DNA of 60,464 nucleotides from an uncultured bacterium (GTDB lineage Bacteria; Verrucomicrobiota; Kiritimatiellia; RFP12; UBA1067). The notes beneath the pieces are model-generated. The model had not been told where the DNA came from. It was given only the letters and a program-made list of their open reading frames with translations, and searched no databases. The stretch lies in the NCBI GenBank assembly GCA_902779075.1, contig CACZAK010000013.1:1-60464 (forward strand), read 5' to 3'. How positions within the stretch are numbered: position 1 is the stretch's first letter; the number at the start of each line of letters is the position of its first letter. Below, in pieces: positions 30,942 through 38,976 of this stretch. Both the position numbers and the translations under genes were made by a program.

Positions 30942-31517
30942 ATGATCGCAGAGAACGAGACGCGGACGCCGACCGCTACACCAAACGGCAAACAGGGCGG
31001 CGCGCGTGCGCTTGCCGTCAAGGTGAAGATCGCATCGGCGCTTAAAGCAAGTCGCGGCATGTCCCGCGCAGAGCGCTGGCGCATGTTCGCCGAGGAGCGC
31101 ATCGAGCAGCTAAAGGACTACACGGGGCTGGACCTGCTGCAGGAGTGCGCGGCGGTCGAGGGCGTGACGCCCGCCGAGCTGATCGTGGACCGTCTGGCCC
31201 GCGAGAGGTGCAACGGCGCGGTCGTGGAGGAGCGGCCGGCGGAATACTTCTGTCCGAAGTTCCGGGCATACGAGGACACAGAATATGAACGCGGCACGGT
31301 GCGGTCTCGGAACGCCCACGAGCGCCGCGTGGTGTCGAATATGGTATGGTCCTTCACCAACGTCAACGGCCTGACGCCTGACCTCGAGAAGCGGTACGGG
31401 CGGTGTTTCGTGCGGCGCTTCTACCGCAAGGGCGACAACTACCTGGGGGCGGCGTTCAGGCGCTTTGTTTTGGACGCACTGGAACGCATCGAGGGCGGGA
31501 AGGAGGTGGCGAAGTGA
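30942..31517 (+). CDS. Element protein of unknown function
   Basis: The 191-residue protein is charged and helical in the middle (MSRAERWRMFAEERIEQLKD) with no motif I can name. ATG 30942 follows GAGGTGATAGTC. Its stop overlaps the next gene. Position right after the leader with terminator-like hairpin suggests it is an early, regulated gene of the element. Confidence 0.55.
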   Translation: MIAENETRTPTATPNGKQGGARALAVKVKIASALKASRGMSRAERWRMFAEERIEQLKDYTGLDLLQECAAVEGVTPAELIVDRLARERCNGAVVEERPAEYFCPKFRAYEDTEYERGTVRSRNAHERRVVSNMVWSFTNVNGLTPDLEKRYGRCFVRRFYRKGDNYLGAAFRRFVLDALERIEGGKEVAK

Positions 31518-31987
31518 GCATGTGGAAAACAATCACGAAGGACGGGCGCCGCGCGCTCCGTTCGCCCGACGGGCGTATCTTCTACGGCACGCCGTCCGAG
31601 GTGCGCGAGGCCGCGCTCATGCCGTGGCGGCGCGACGCGCTGGCGAAGTCGCAGAGACTCGCCCGCTACCTGGCGGCAACCGGCACGTACTCGCACGAGG
31701 AGCTGCGCGACGTCTGCGCGGAGAACCGGCGCGAGGCAATCAGGCAAGGGCATTGCGACGCGGTGCGCGGCGCGTGCGTGGCCGTTCCGGCTGCGGCGTT
31801 CATCCAGCTGGTCGCAGGTGCGCGGCTCGTCCGCAACAGCCTCGAGGACTACTTCGCCGACCTGTGGCAAGGCGAGATCGACGCATTTCTGGATCTTGCC
31901 GAGGCCGACACCGGGGTGCGCGAGATCCCGCTTACCCGTTACGAACGGGCGGCGCTTGAGCGCTTGCACGAAACGTCCCGGGCGTGA
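31514..31987 (+). CDS. Element protein of unknown function
   Basis: The 157-residue protein begins MSMWKTITKDGRRALRSPDG and contains helical, Arg/Ala-rich segments. Start GTG 31514 overlaps the previous stop (an ATG lies two codons in). No domain recognised. Confidence 0.5.
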   Translation: MSMWKTITKDGRRALRSPDGRIFYGTPSEVREAALMPWRRDALAKSQRLARYLAATGTYSHEELRDVCAENRREAIRQGHCDAVRGACVAVPAAAFIQLVAGARLVRNSLEDYFADLWQGEIDAFLDLAEADTGVREIPLTRYERAALERLHETSRA

Positions 31988-31993
31988 TATACT
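31964..31993 (+). promoter_or_regulatory. Promoter with long leader, copy 2
   Basis: TTGCAC (31964-31969) and TATACT (31988-31993) are 18 bp apart and followed by GTCCGCGTTGC, matching copy 1 at 30765. The leader to ATG 32114 is about 115 nt and includes an imperfect stem CCATGGGTG/CACCCCATGG. Confidence 0.65.
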
Positions 31994-32113
31994 GTCCGCG
32001 TTGCGAGTGAAAGCGCATGACACGGAAGACACAGCTTGCCCCGTCCATGGGTGCCGATTCAATCCCGGCTACTTTCACCCCATGGGCGGGGCGTTTCCGT
32101 TTGGAGCACGAAC

Positions 32114-32962
32114 ATGATGCCATTGCCGAACAGAAAGCACGCGAGCACGTTTGGGGCCGAGGATCCTCCAGACGATCGCATAACATTCTCGTACACTGCA
32201 AGGCAACTCTACGCCATGTCCGAGGAAGAGCGTCTACGCAAGCTAGACAGCGACCTGTTGCTAAAGGCCCGGATGGCCTTCTTCGAATCTGAGCGGCGCG
32301 TGGTGGAGAATCTGGACAGCAAAGCGCGCGACGCCTACTTTAGCGCACGTGATGAAAAGGGCATGCCTTTTTGCGAATACAAAGAGGGCGACGCCCTCGC
32401 CCTCGAGATAGACATCCTCATGGCAATGGAGGAAGAAAAGAATCAAAGGGTTTCACCAGAACAACGTATCGTCCACGCGTTGAAAAGAATTCCAGACCTG
32501 TTAGGAAGTCTCAGGGGGCTTGAAAAGTACGAGGAAGAGCGCGCTTTGACGTATGAAGCGTTTTGTGAGGAACAATCCAGGTATGAGGTTGAGATCATTG
32601 AACGGTATGAGAAGCGCAAGGCAATTGACGCCCAGAAACCCGGCAAGGGAATATCGCGTTTCGCTGGACAGGTAGTGGCACGGACATACCATGTGCTTCC
32701 AGACGGACAGACGATCAAAGTCAAGGGTGACGCATCCTCCTACAAGATAACGAGCAAAGCGGCATTGGAAACGCTCGACCGACTCCTGGCGGCGCTGTGT
32801 GGAGAACCTGGCGGCTGGATGGATTGGAGCAAGAAATATCGTGCCAGGTTCTCCGCGCCAAGCGCAAAGGCGTTCGCAAAAAAGTACATTGAGAACCTAA
32901 AGGAAACTGCCGGATGCGGATACTGCTACGGACACAATCCCAGGGCAAGGTTGAAAAAATAA
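32114..32962 (+). CDS. Element protein of unknown function
   Basis: The 282-residue, charged, mostly helical protein contains DRITFSYTARQLYAMSEEE near the N-terminus and a C-terminal GYCYGHNPRAR. No catalytic motif is seen. ATG 32114 has GGAG 9 bp upstream. It has its own promoter (31964) and is followed by the repeat-flanked terminator at 33003. Confidence 0.5.
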   Translation: MMPLPNRKHASTFGAEDPPDDRITFSYTARQLYAMSEEERLRKLDSDLLLKARMAFFESERRVVENLDSKARDAYFSARDEKGMPFCEYKEGDALALEIDILMAMEEEKNQRVSPEQRIVHALKRIPDLLGSLRGLEKYEEERALTYEAFCEEQSRYEVEIIERYEKRKAIDAQKPGKGISRFAGQVVARTYHVLPDGQTIKVKGDASSYKITSKAALETLDRLLAALCGEPGGWMDWSKKYRARFSAPSAKAFAKKYIENLKETAGCGYCYGHNPRARLKK

Positions 32963-32965
32963 GTA

Positions 32966-33072
32966 AAAACAACTCGACACCCCTCAACGTGATACCCCAA
33001 CGAAACACCCGCGTTTTTTGCGGGTGTTTTCGTCTTTCGCGCGTGAAAACAACTCGACACCCCTCAACGTGA
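32966..33072. repeat. 27-bp direct repeats flanking a terminator
   Basis: Perfect 27-bp repeats (core CAACTCGACACCCCTCAACG) at 32966-32992 and 33046-33072 flank the strong hairpin at 33003-33029. Such a layout could come from duplication of a binding site or from mobile terminator insertion. Confidence 0.7.
33003..33029. terminator. Strong intrinsic terminator
   Basis: AAACACCCGC and GCGGGTGTTT form a perfect 10-bp stem with a GTTTTTT loop; T-runs lie on both sides, so it may work in both directions. Confidence 0.8.
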
Positions 33073-33082
33073 GTATATTATC

Positions 33083-33104
33083 TTGCACGGTTATGTGCCA
33101 TACT
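33083..33104 (+). promoter_or_regulatory. TTGCAC-N6-GTGCCATACT motif
   Basis: GCAC and GTGC form an inverted repeat with 6-bp spacing that abuts a -10-like CATACT. The same layout occurs at 38945-38966. The shared structure suggests a promoter bound by an element-encoded activator or repressor. Confidence 0.45.
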
Positions 33105-33173
33105 AAACAGCGTCTTGACCGCAACAGGCCGAGGCGCGGCTGGCGATGGCCGAAAAGCCAAACTAACCTTACG

Positions 33174-33211
33174 CCGCTCGTGATCGGAGATCGCCCTTCG
33201 GTCACGAGCGG
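33174..33211 (+). terminator. Hairpin upstream of an excisionase-like gene
   Basis: CCGCTCGTGA and TCACGAGCGG form a perfect 10-bp stem with an 18-nt loop, followed by TGACTTTT and then ATG 33232. It may act as a terminator or as a structure masking the ribosome site. Confidence 0.55.
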
Positions 33212-33231
33212 TGACTTTTAGGAAAAAAGTG

Positions 33232-33534
33232 ATGACGGAAAAGGAACGGATGCTGAAGCTACTGGCGGCTTCTCCCTCTGTGTTGGCGGCGGTTGACGCC
33301 GTCCTGGACGGCAGGGATAAGGGGATGGAGAAGGCCGATGATGACACGCGCCTTGTCACCTACTCGGAGGCGGCGCAACGGCTGAACCTGAGCCGGCCGA
33401 CGATTTATCGGCTTGTGAAGATCGGACGGCTGGAGACCGTGCCGCTGGACGGCACGCGCCGCATACGGCTGAAGTCACTCGTCGAATTTGCCGACGGCAC
33501 GACGCAGGCGTTGGCGGGGAGAGTGGCGCAATGA
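33232..33534 (+). CDS. MerR/excisionase-type HTH protein
   Basis: The 100-residue protein has a MerR/Xis-like winged helix (VTYSEAAQRLNLSRPTIYRLV then KIGRLETVPLDGTRRIRL, residues about 43-82). Such proteins direct excision or regulate element genes. It overlaps the next gene by 4 bp. Confidence 0.75.
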   Translation: MTEKERMLKLLAASPSVLAAVDAVLDGRDKGMEKADDDTRLVTYSEAAQRLNLSRPTIYRLVKIGRLETVPLDGTRRIRLKSLVEFADGTTQALAGRVAQ

Positions 33535-33785
33535 TCTTCCTCGAATTGAACGCGCGCACCGCACGTGTGCGGCGTTTCGCCAACGGCGGCGCTTTGGTTT
33601 TCTTCGCTGCTTCCGGAGAGGCGCTTTTTCTCGATCGAATCGCTTCCGAGAAATTCGATTTGAGCCGGGCTTCTCGCCTCTCGCGCGGCGCGGCGCATCG
33701 GCTCGTAGACGCGCTGACCGATGCCAACGTGGAGCTTAAGCAGACTTACCACCGACTAATCGACGAGGAGGCGATTTATGCATAA
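33531..33785 (+). CDS. Small element protein, unknown
   Basis: The 84-residue protein (IFLELNARTARVRRFANGG, ALFLDRIASEKFDLSR) has no recognised family. It overlaps both neighbours by a few bases (4 and 8 bp), so it is translationally coupled in the early operon. Confidence 0.5.
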   Translation: MIFLELNARTARVRRFANGGALVFFAASGEALFLDRIASEKFDLSRASRLSRGAAHRLVDALTDANVELKQTYHRLIDEEAIYA

Positions 33786-34047
33786 TCCCACCTTTCCGGA
33801 CACGCCGCGCAACTGCTCGACGTGCTTCCACGTCTTTGAGCCGCCGACTGACGGCAAGAAGACCGTGCCGTTGAAGTGCACACTTCGGCCACCGACCGCT
33901 TCGAGGGCTGGATGGCCTACCACGGTCCCGGGTGCGCGCTGTACTTTTTGGACGTCCGTAGACACGCTGGCGCAACCGTACCGGCATCTACACCCAGGAG
34001 AATCGTCACAACGAGAGAAGGAGCCCGTATGCATCCACGCGAATTGA
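33778..34047 (+). CDS. Small cysteine-motif protein
   Basis: The 89-residue protein has NCSTCFHVFEPP, LKCTL and PGARCTFW, a CxxC...C...C spacing like small zinc-finger phage proteins. The next gene starts at 34029 within its 3' end. Confidence 0.5.
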   Translation: MHNPTFPDTPRNCSTCFHVFEPPTDGKKTVPLKCTLRPPTASRAGWPTTVPGARCTFWTSVDTLAQPYRHLHPGESSQREKEPVCIHAN

Positions 34048-34304
34048 ACGCCGTTCCAGCAGAGGAATTCCCCTTCACGCTACGGGAGCCCAAAGGCGTG
34101 TTCTTCTACGCGCGGCGGCTCGTCCGTCTGCCAATGTATGCGATCCAAGGCGTGCGGCCTAGTCGTTTCGGAACCATGCTAATCACGGATCGCGGCGCGT
34201 TCCAGCTTGTCGAGGACTACCAGAGTGTAGCACGAACAATCGCACAGGGCGCGGATATGCAGACGCCGGAAGGGGAGGAGGAAGTGGCCTATGTCCGATC
34301 TTGA
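34029..34304 (+). CDS. Small element protein, unknown
   Basis: The 91-residue protein starts with MHPRELNAVPAEEFPFTLRE; ATG 34029 has AAGGAG upstream. No domain recognised. It overlaps the next start by 14 bp. Confidence 0.5.
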   Translation: MHPRELNAVPAEEFPFTLREPKGVFFYARRLVRLPMYAIQGVRPSRFGTMLITDRGAFQLVEDYQSVARTIAQGADMQTPEGEEEVAYVRS

Positions 34305-34596
34305 CCTCATCGACCGCGCGACCGCCACGCGGCGGCGCATCCGCAAGCGCCGGGCGCAGGCCGGAAGCTCGGCGCGCTCGCATTGCGTCCGCATCCGCAT
34401 GACGGCCAAGGCATCCGGGCAACTGGCAAGCCTGCAAGGATTGTGCTGGCGATTTGGACGCCGCGAGACATTGGCTTCGCTGTTTGAGGACGTGTGTCTG
34501 CCCGCGCTCCGCGAACACGTCCGCGAGTACGCCGACCGCGCGCGGGAAGATCGCGCGGAACCAGGAGCGAAACGGAGGGACGATGGCCAACAGTAG
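34291..34596 (+). CDS. Small basic element protein
   Basis: The 101-residue protein has an Arg-rich start (RATATRRRIRKRRAQAG) and a helical middle. A nucleic-acid-binding role is plausible from charge only. Overlaps the ATPase gene by 14 bp. Confidence 0.5.
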   Translation: MSDLDLIDRATATRRRIRKRRAQAGSSARSHCVRIRMTAKASGQLASLQGLCWRFGRRETLASLFEDVCLPALREHVREYADRAREDRAEPGAKRRDDGQQ

Positions 34597-35851
34597 AAAG
34601 ACTCGAGGCCGCGAACGCACACTCGGCAACGCCGTCGCCACATCGGGCGCGGCGTTTGCCGAGACCGTCACGGCAGACGAACAGGCGATATACTCCGTCC
34701 GCAACGCGCTGGAGATCGCGGAAATGCGACTCCCTGAACTGGAATACGCGGTTGCTGGAATTCCGCTCGAAGGTGGAAATGTCGCCGAGGTAATCGGGCC
34801 GCCTGGCATCGGTAAGAGCCGTCTCATGCTTTGGTTAGCCATTTGCCAAGTCACCGGAAAACCGTTTCCGGACGAGTCATGGGCGGGACGCAAGGAGCCG
34901 CTGACGTGGCTTTTCTTCGGTACGGAGAATTCGCTCCGGCGGTGGAATTCCGACTTGCGCGTGATCGTGAAGTCGCTCACGGTAGACGAGCGCGAACTTC
35001 TGCGGAGGTTCATCTACCTGCCAACGCTCGAACACCCGGATGACGCCTACATGATGCTCGATGACGCGGCCAACGTAGAGAAGTGCATCCAGACAATGCG
35101 GACCGTCAATCCCGACGTGATCGTGTTCGACCCGTGGGGCGACCTGTGCGCCGACGAGCTGAAGGACGAAGTACAGCGCGACACCGTGCGGCAGGTGCGG
35201 AAGATCGCGCGGAGCGGGCGCAACCCGAACGTCCCCGTGATTTTGCTCAATCACTCACGCATGGGCGCGAAGGTCTACGAGAGTGCGGGGACCGACCCCG
35301 GCAACTACGGGCGCAACTCTAAGGCCATTTATGGCCAATGCCGTGAAGTGTTCAACATCCGGCCGGCTTACACCGACCCGGAATCATTCGGGAAGTCGCT
35401 TGAGATCCTCGACGTGAAGCACAACGACCGCCGGGGATTCCGGCCCGTCGCCGTCTATCTGGACGAGGAGACGCTAACCTACAAGCCAATAATCGGGTAT
35501 GACCACAAGGCCGCACAGGAGGAATGGGCGCGGGCGACGCGGGTACGCAAGGCCGACGATGGTAACGGCGAGGACATGAGTCTCGAGATCCTGCCTTATG
35601 TTTTGGCCGAATTGGACACACGGCGCGAGGAAGCCCGGAAAAGTGGCGGGGATTTTCGCGGCGTCAATCTCGGCACGCTCCGCGCCTATGTCATGAGACG
35701 GATGGCGGCAGACGGGAAAAAGGCGTTAGGCTATCATTTGGTAGACGATTTAATAAAGGGGCTTCCAGCAGACAAAATCAAACTCACGAAAAAGACGGCA
35801 AACGGGATTCTTGTCGGCACAATAGAGGACATGAGATGGTATCAAGGCTAA
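34583..35851 (+). CDS. RepA/RecA-like AAA ATPase (AAA_25 type), putative replicative helicase
   Basis: The 422-residue protein has Walker A IGPPGIGKSRLMLWLA (residues about 71-86), Walker B PDVIVFDPWGDL and a sensor VPVILLNHSRMG, the order of RepA hexameric helicase-type ATPases of plasmids and satellites. It is followed by an iteron-rich region and the primase gene, giving a replication module. ATG 34583 has GGAGG upstream. Confidence 0.75.
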   Translation: MANSRKTRGRERTLGNAVATSGAAFAETVTADEQAIYSVRNALEIAEMRLPELEYAVAGIPLEGGNVAEVIGPPGIGKSRLMLWLAICQVTGKPFPDESWAGRKEPLTWLFFGTENSLRRWNSDLRVIVKSLTVDERELLRRFIYLPTLEHPDDAYMMLDDAANVEKCIQTMRTVNPDVIVFDPWGDLCADELKDEVQRDTVRQVRKIARSGRNPNVPVILLNHSRMGAKVYESAGTDPGNYGRNSKAIYGQCREVFNIRPAYTDPESFGKSLEILDVKHNDRRGFRPVAVYLDEETLTYKPIIGYDHKAAQEEWARATRVRKADDGNGEDMSLEILPYVLAELDTRREEARKSGGDFRGVNLGTLRAYVMRRMAADGKKALGYHLVDDLIKGLPADKIKLTKKTANGILVGTIEDMRWYQG

Positions 35852-36100
35852 CCGTTTTCCGCGTTTTCCACCTTTTTCGGAAAACCCTAGAAAAAGCCCC
35901 GCTTTTTATACCCGTTTTCCGTTTTCCAACAACACTCTATAGAGTGTTGGAAAACGAAACAGAAAACGGGGGCGGCGCGGCTGGAAAACCTAAAGGCTAC
36001 TTTCCAGAATTTCCACAAGCTCGTTTTGGAATGTCTGGAAAGTCTGCGGTGGTCTATCCCGCAAGTGCCGCATACTCCGCACCCACGGAATTTGCGCGGC
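35852..36100. other. Putative replication origin with iterons and a cruciform
   Basis: About 200 bp between ATPase and primase contain at least four GTTTTCC and three GGAAAAC copies plus weaker forms. Near 35930-35955 an inverted repeat centres on ACACTCTATAGAGTGT, a perfect 16-bp palindrome extended by TTTTCC/GGAAAA arms with a 3-nt bulge. AT-rich stretches flank it. Location and repeats fit an iteron origin. Confidence 0.55.
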
Positions 36101-36132
36101 TTGCGGCATAAGCATAAAAGGGCGACAAGAAC

Positions 36133-37362
36133 ATGGACACCTACAGCGCACAGGACATAAAGGCGGCGGTCCCGCTTTCCCGGTATCTCGCCGACATGGG
36201 CGTGACCGTTCGCGGCGGGCGTTGCGTGGCGGCGTGGCGTGACGGCGACGGCTGGAACGTGTCCGTAGACGACGGCGGCGGGAAGTGGTATGACCACGCC
36301 CGGAACTGCGGCGGCAGCGTGATTGACCTGTGCATGGCAATGGAACGGCTCGACTTCCAGGGCGCCGTCCGTTCGCTGGCCGCACGGTACGGCGTGGCGC
36401 CGCTGACCGCATCGGAGCGCGCGGCGTCGTGGCGCATGGCTTCCAGATACCGCGTCCGCGCGGCAGAGCCGAGGCGACCGGCTTTCACCGCAGAACCTGA
36501 CTTTGTGCATGATACCCTTGCGCCGTATCTCGGCAAGGCGTCCATGACCGCGCTGGCGGAGCGTTCGCCGTTCCCGGTGGACTGGCCGCGAGAGGTACAG
36601 GCCGACTTGTTTCTGTCCGCCGGATGGCGTTCCGACGAATGGCTCAACCTCGGCAACAGCGGGCGGAAGTGGCGCAAGGGGCAACCGGGCGACGATCTCC
36701 GCACGGTGGACGGCTGGCGCACGGTGGACGGCTGGCGCACGGTGGACGGCGTGCCGCCTGTACACTTCAATGACGGCAACCCGGAATTCGACCTGCGGCT
36801 CAACTACGCGCCATGGTGGACTGGCGGCGGCTTCGACTGCATCTTCCGCAATCCCTACACGGGCGAGGCCGACGCCGAGGGCAGACACCTCACCAATGAC
36901 TGCGTGGCGGCGTTTCGGTATGTGCTTCTGGAGTTTGACCACATGGACGAACCGGGCGGCGACCTGCCGAACCAATGCGCGTTCTGGATGGGATTCCTAG
37001 ACGATCCCGCGTGGAGGCCGTGCCTGTTCTCGCTCGTCTACAGCGGCTGGAAGTCTATCCACGGGCTTCTGGCCGTTCCGCGTGGCGCAGACCCCGAACG
37101 CCTTTATGCGTTGCTGGAGGCGCGCTTCTGCTCGAATGGGCACACGTCTGGCACGGACGGGAAAGGACGACCAGTATATCAATACCGCGCAGACCCTGCC
37201 GGATTCATCATGCAGAGCGGCACGCGCCTTGCCGGGGTCCGTCGTCTGGGCGACGTGTCACATGGGCGCGGGCGCATCCAGCGGCTTCTCTACATCAATC
37301 CGCGACTCGGCTACGGCTGGGGACAGGCCGACAGACAGGCCGACCGCAATCCACCCGCATGA
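36133..37362 (+). CDS. Primase: DnaG-type zinc-finger-like N-terminus plus AEP-like core
   Basis: The 409-residue protein begins with a DnaG-like region (IKAAVPLSRYLADMG, YDHARNCGGSVIDLCMAMERL) that lacks most zinc ligands. The C-terminal half has the primase-polymerase hallmarks LLEFDHMD and SGWKSIHGLLAV. Between them a perfect triplication of 18 bp (36700-36753) encodes RTVDGW repeats. It would prime replication from the adjacent putative origin together with the RepA-like ATPase. Confidence 0.75.
   Translation: MDTYSAQDIKAAVPLSRYLADMGVTVRGGRCVAAWRDGDGWNVSVDDGGGKWYDHARNCGGSVIDLCMAMERLDFQGAVRSLAARYGVAPLTASERAASWRMASRYRVRAAEPRRPAFTAEPDFVHDTLAPYLGKASMTALAERSPFPVDWPREVQADLFLSAGWRSDEWLNLGNSGRKWRKGQPGDDLRTVDGWRTVDGWRTVDGVPPVHFNDGNPEFDLRLNYAPWWTGGGFDCIFRNPYTGEADAEGRHLTNDCVAAFRYVLLEFDHMDEPGGDLPNQCAFWMGFLDDPAWRPCLFSLVYSGWKSIHGLLAVPRGADPERLYALLEARFCSNGHTSGTDGKGRPVYQYRADPAGFIMQSGTRLAGVRRLGDVSHGRGRIQRLLYINPRLGYGWGQADRQADRNPPA
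36700..36753 (+). repeat. 18-bp tandem repeat, 3 units, in the primase gene
   Basis: Two identical units CGCACGGTGGACGGCTGG are followed by a third that differs in its last bases; they encode RTVDGW-type repeats and are a length-variable linker. Confidence 0.85.
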
Positions 37363-37378
37363 AGGAGACCACGAAACA

Positions 37379-37603
37379 ATGATCGAATCCAACCAGGCAG
37401 ACTCGGCGCCGCTGGCCTACACGCTCGGCGAGGCGGCGGAGCGGATGCATTGCAGCGTGAACGCCGTGCGCCGTCTGGTCAAGGGCGGGTTTTTGCGCGG
37501 CTTCAACCTCACCGGGCGTCCCGGCGTGGTCACGAGGGTGACGGCGGCGAGCATCCGCGAGTTCGTAGAGAACGCGGGCAGGCGGAAGGACGGCGGGCAA
37601 TGA
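37379..37603 (+). CDS. HTH excisionase-type protein
   Basis: The 74-residue protein has YTLGEAAERMHCSVNAVRRLV then KGGFLRGFNLTGRPG, a MerR/excisionase fold. It is the second such gene in the element (first at 33232). ATG has AAGGAGACC upstream. Confidence 0.7.
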   Translation: MIESNQADSAPLAYTLGEAAERMHCSVNAVRRLVKGGFLRGFNLTGRPGVVTRVTAASIREFVENAGRRKDGGQ

Positions 37604-37749
37604 CCGCGACGGCGAACGCGCGGCCCCGGCCGAGGGGTGGGGTAGGTACTACCGAAGGCCCGACCCCCTGCCTGTGCCCACAGGGCGAGATGTCGCAAAA
37701 AAATCTCGTGACGTTTCTAAAAAAAATCACACGGAAGGAAAATCCTAAA

Positions 37750-38181
37750 ATGGTGAAGTTTACAGACAAAATGCTGGCCGACCTGCTGGCCGGGATAGCC
37801 GACGGGCTTCCGATCGGAGCGCTTGCTGGCGTCACCGGCGTGTCGTCGCCGACGATCACGAGCAAGCTGCACAACGCCGAGTTCATTGAGCAGCTTGCCG
37901 GCACGGTGCGAGAGTACGACGCCGACACCTGCAAGCTGCTCGAGCGCCTCGAGCACTGGTGGAACTACCCCGGCGAGCGGCCGACATCGTACAGGCTGCG
38001 GCAGAGCGTCGCGGCTGCGATACGCGCAAGGTTCCACGACCAGGACGAGGCCGAGCAGAAGGCAGCGCGGCGCAAGGGCCGGAAACTGCGGCGCGGCGGC
38101 GTAGACTGGACGTGGAACGCCGCCGAACGGCGCTGGGAGCTGGGTGCCGGGAACTGGTGGCGCGGCTCGATCTGCGGATGA
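37750..38181 (+). CDS. HTH protein resembling terminase small subunit
   Basis: The 143-residue protein begins FTDKMLADLLAGIADGLPIG, LAGVTGVSSPTITSKLHN, a helix-turn-helix arrangement seen in phage small terminase (Sf6-like) subunits that recognise packaging sites. AAGGA lies upstream of ATG 37750; an in-frame start at 37600 would add 50 residues of low similarity. No large terminase gene accompanies it in the window. Confidence 0.5.
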   Translation: MVKFTDKMLADLLAGIADGLPIGALAGVTGVSSPTITSKLHNAEFIEQLAGTVREYDADTCKLLERLEHWWNYPGERPTSYRLRQSVAAAIRARFHDQDEAEQKAARRKGRKLRRGGVDWTWNAAERRWELGAGNWWRGSICG

Positions 38182-38684
38182 CGGAAGGCCGACGGATGGA
38201 CTGCACACCTGAGAAATGCCCGCACGGCGCGCTCATGGAGAAGGCGCGTGCCGCGTGCCTTTCCTGCGACCATGTGTCCCCTTCGGGACATGGCGGCATC
38301 TGCTCCCTCGACGCGATGGGCGAGGAGTTGCTGCTGCGCGAGGCCCTGCGGCCGGACCGCTCCCCCAGGGGACAGGTGACGACGTTGCCGCCTGACGTGG
38401 AGGAGCGGACCGCCGAGCTGTACCGTCGCTGGTGCGGACTCGACACGCTCGACGCGCTGCTACTTCTTCACGTCTGCAATGGCGGGACCACGGCCGACTT
38501 CGGCGCGTATCTTCTGCGCGTGCATGGGGCGATCGAGCGCGCGAACGTGGAACGGGACAACTACCGCGCCACGGCATGGTACAAGTGGAAGCGGCTTGTC
38601 GCAAGGTTCGCGCCATACATGAGGGGCGAACGCCTGCAATCGTGGCGCCCTGGGCACGGAGGCGCGAAAAGGCGCGAGTGTTGA
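38178..38684 (+). CDS. Element protein with N-terminal cysteines, unknown
   Basis: The 168-residue protein has CTPEKCPHG and CLSCDHVSPSGHGGIC near the N-terminus, a likely zinc site, and a helical remainder. ATG overlaps the previous stop. No family recognised. Confidence 0.5.
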   Translation: MTEGRRMDCTPEKCPHGALMEKARAACLSCDHVSPSGHGGICSLDAMGEELLLREALRPDRSPRGQVTTLPPDVEERTAELYRRWCGLDTLDALLLLHVCNGGTTADFGAYLLRVHGAIERANVERDNYRATAWYKWKRLVARFAPYMRGERLQSWRPGHGGAKRREC

Positions 38685-38709
38685 CGGGCCGGATTATTTT
38701 TGGAAGGTG

Positions 38710-38901
38710 ATGATGGCAAGGAACAGGCGCAAGACATACGACGAGGCGATCGGGCCGAATGAAGACGCGAACGGCATACCGTGCGCAGATTGCGGGTGCC
38801 GTCATTCCTATGTCGTCCGCACGGAGAAGATGGGCGATTTGATACGCCGCACGCGGCGCTGTCGGTACTGCGGCAGGACGTTCTACACGTCTGAGGCATG
38901 A
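38710..38901 (+). CDS. Small zinc-ribbon protein
   Basis: The 63-residue protein has two Cys pairs, PCADCGCRHSYV and CRYCGRTFYTSE, matching the zinc ribbon of NrdR-like or Ogr/late-activator proteins. GGAAGG lies upstream. A transcription role is plausible. Confidence 0.6.
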   Translation: MMARNRRKTYDEAIGPNEDANGIPCADCGCRHSYVVRTEKMGDLIRRTRRCRYCGRTFYTSEA

Positions 38902-38944
38902 AATCCGCGACAAACGGCGACAAACGGCGTCGCGCAGTCTTTTC

Positions 38945-38966
38945 TTGCATGGGAAAATGCTATACT
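38945..38966 (+). promoter_or_regulatory. TTGCAT-N6-ATGCTATACT motif, promoter of the structural genes
   Basis: GCAT and ATGC with 6-bp spacing abut TATACT, the same arrangement as 33083-33104, and lie 11 bp before ATG 38977. It probably starts the transcript of the capsid and tape-measure genes. Confidence 0.5.
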
Positions 38967-38976
38967 GCTTCCCGCC

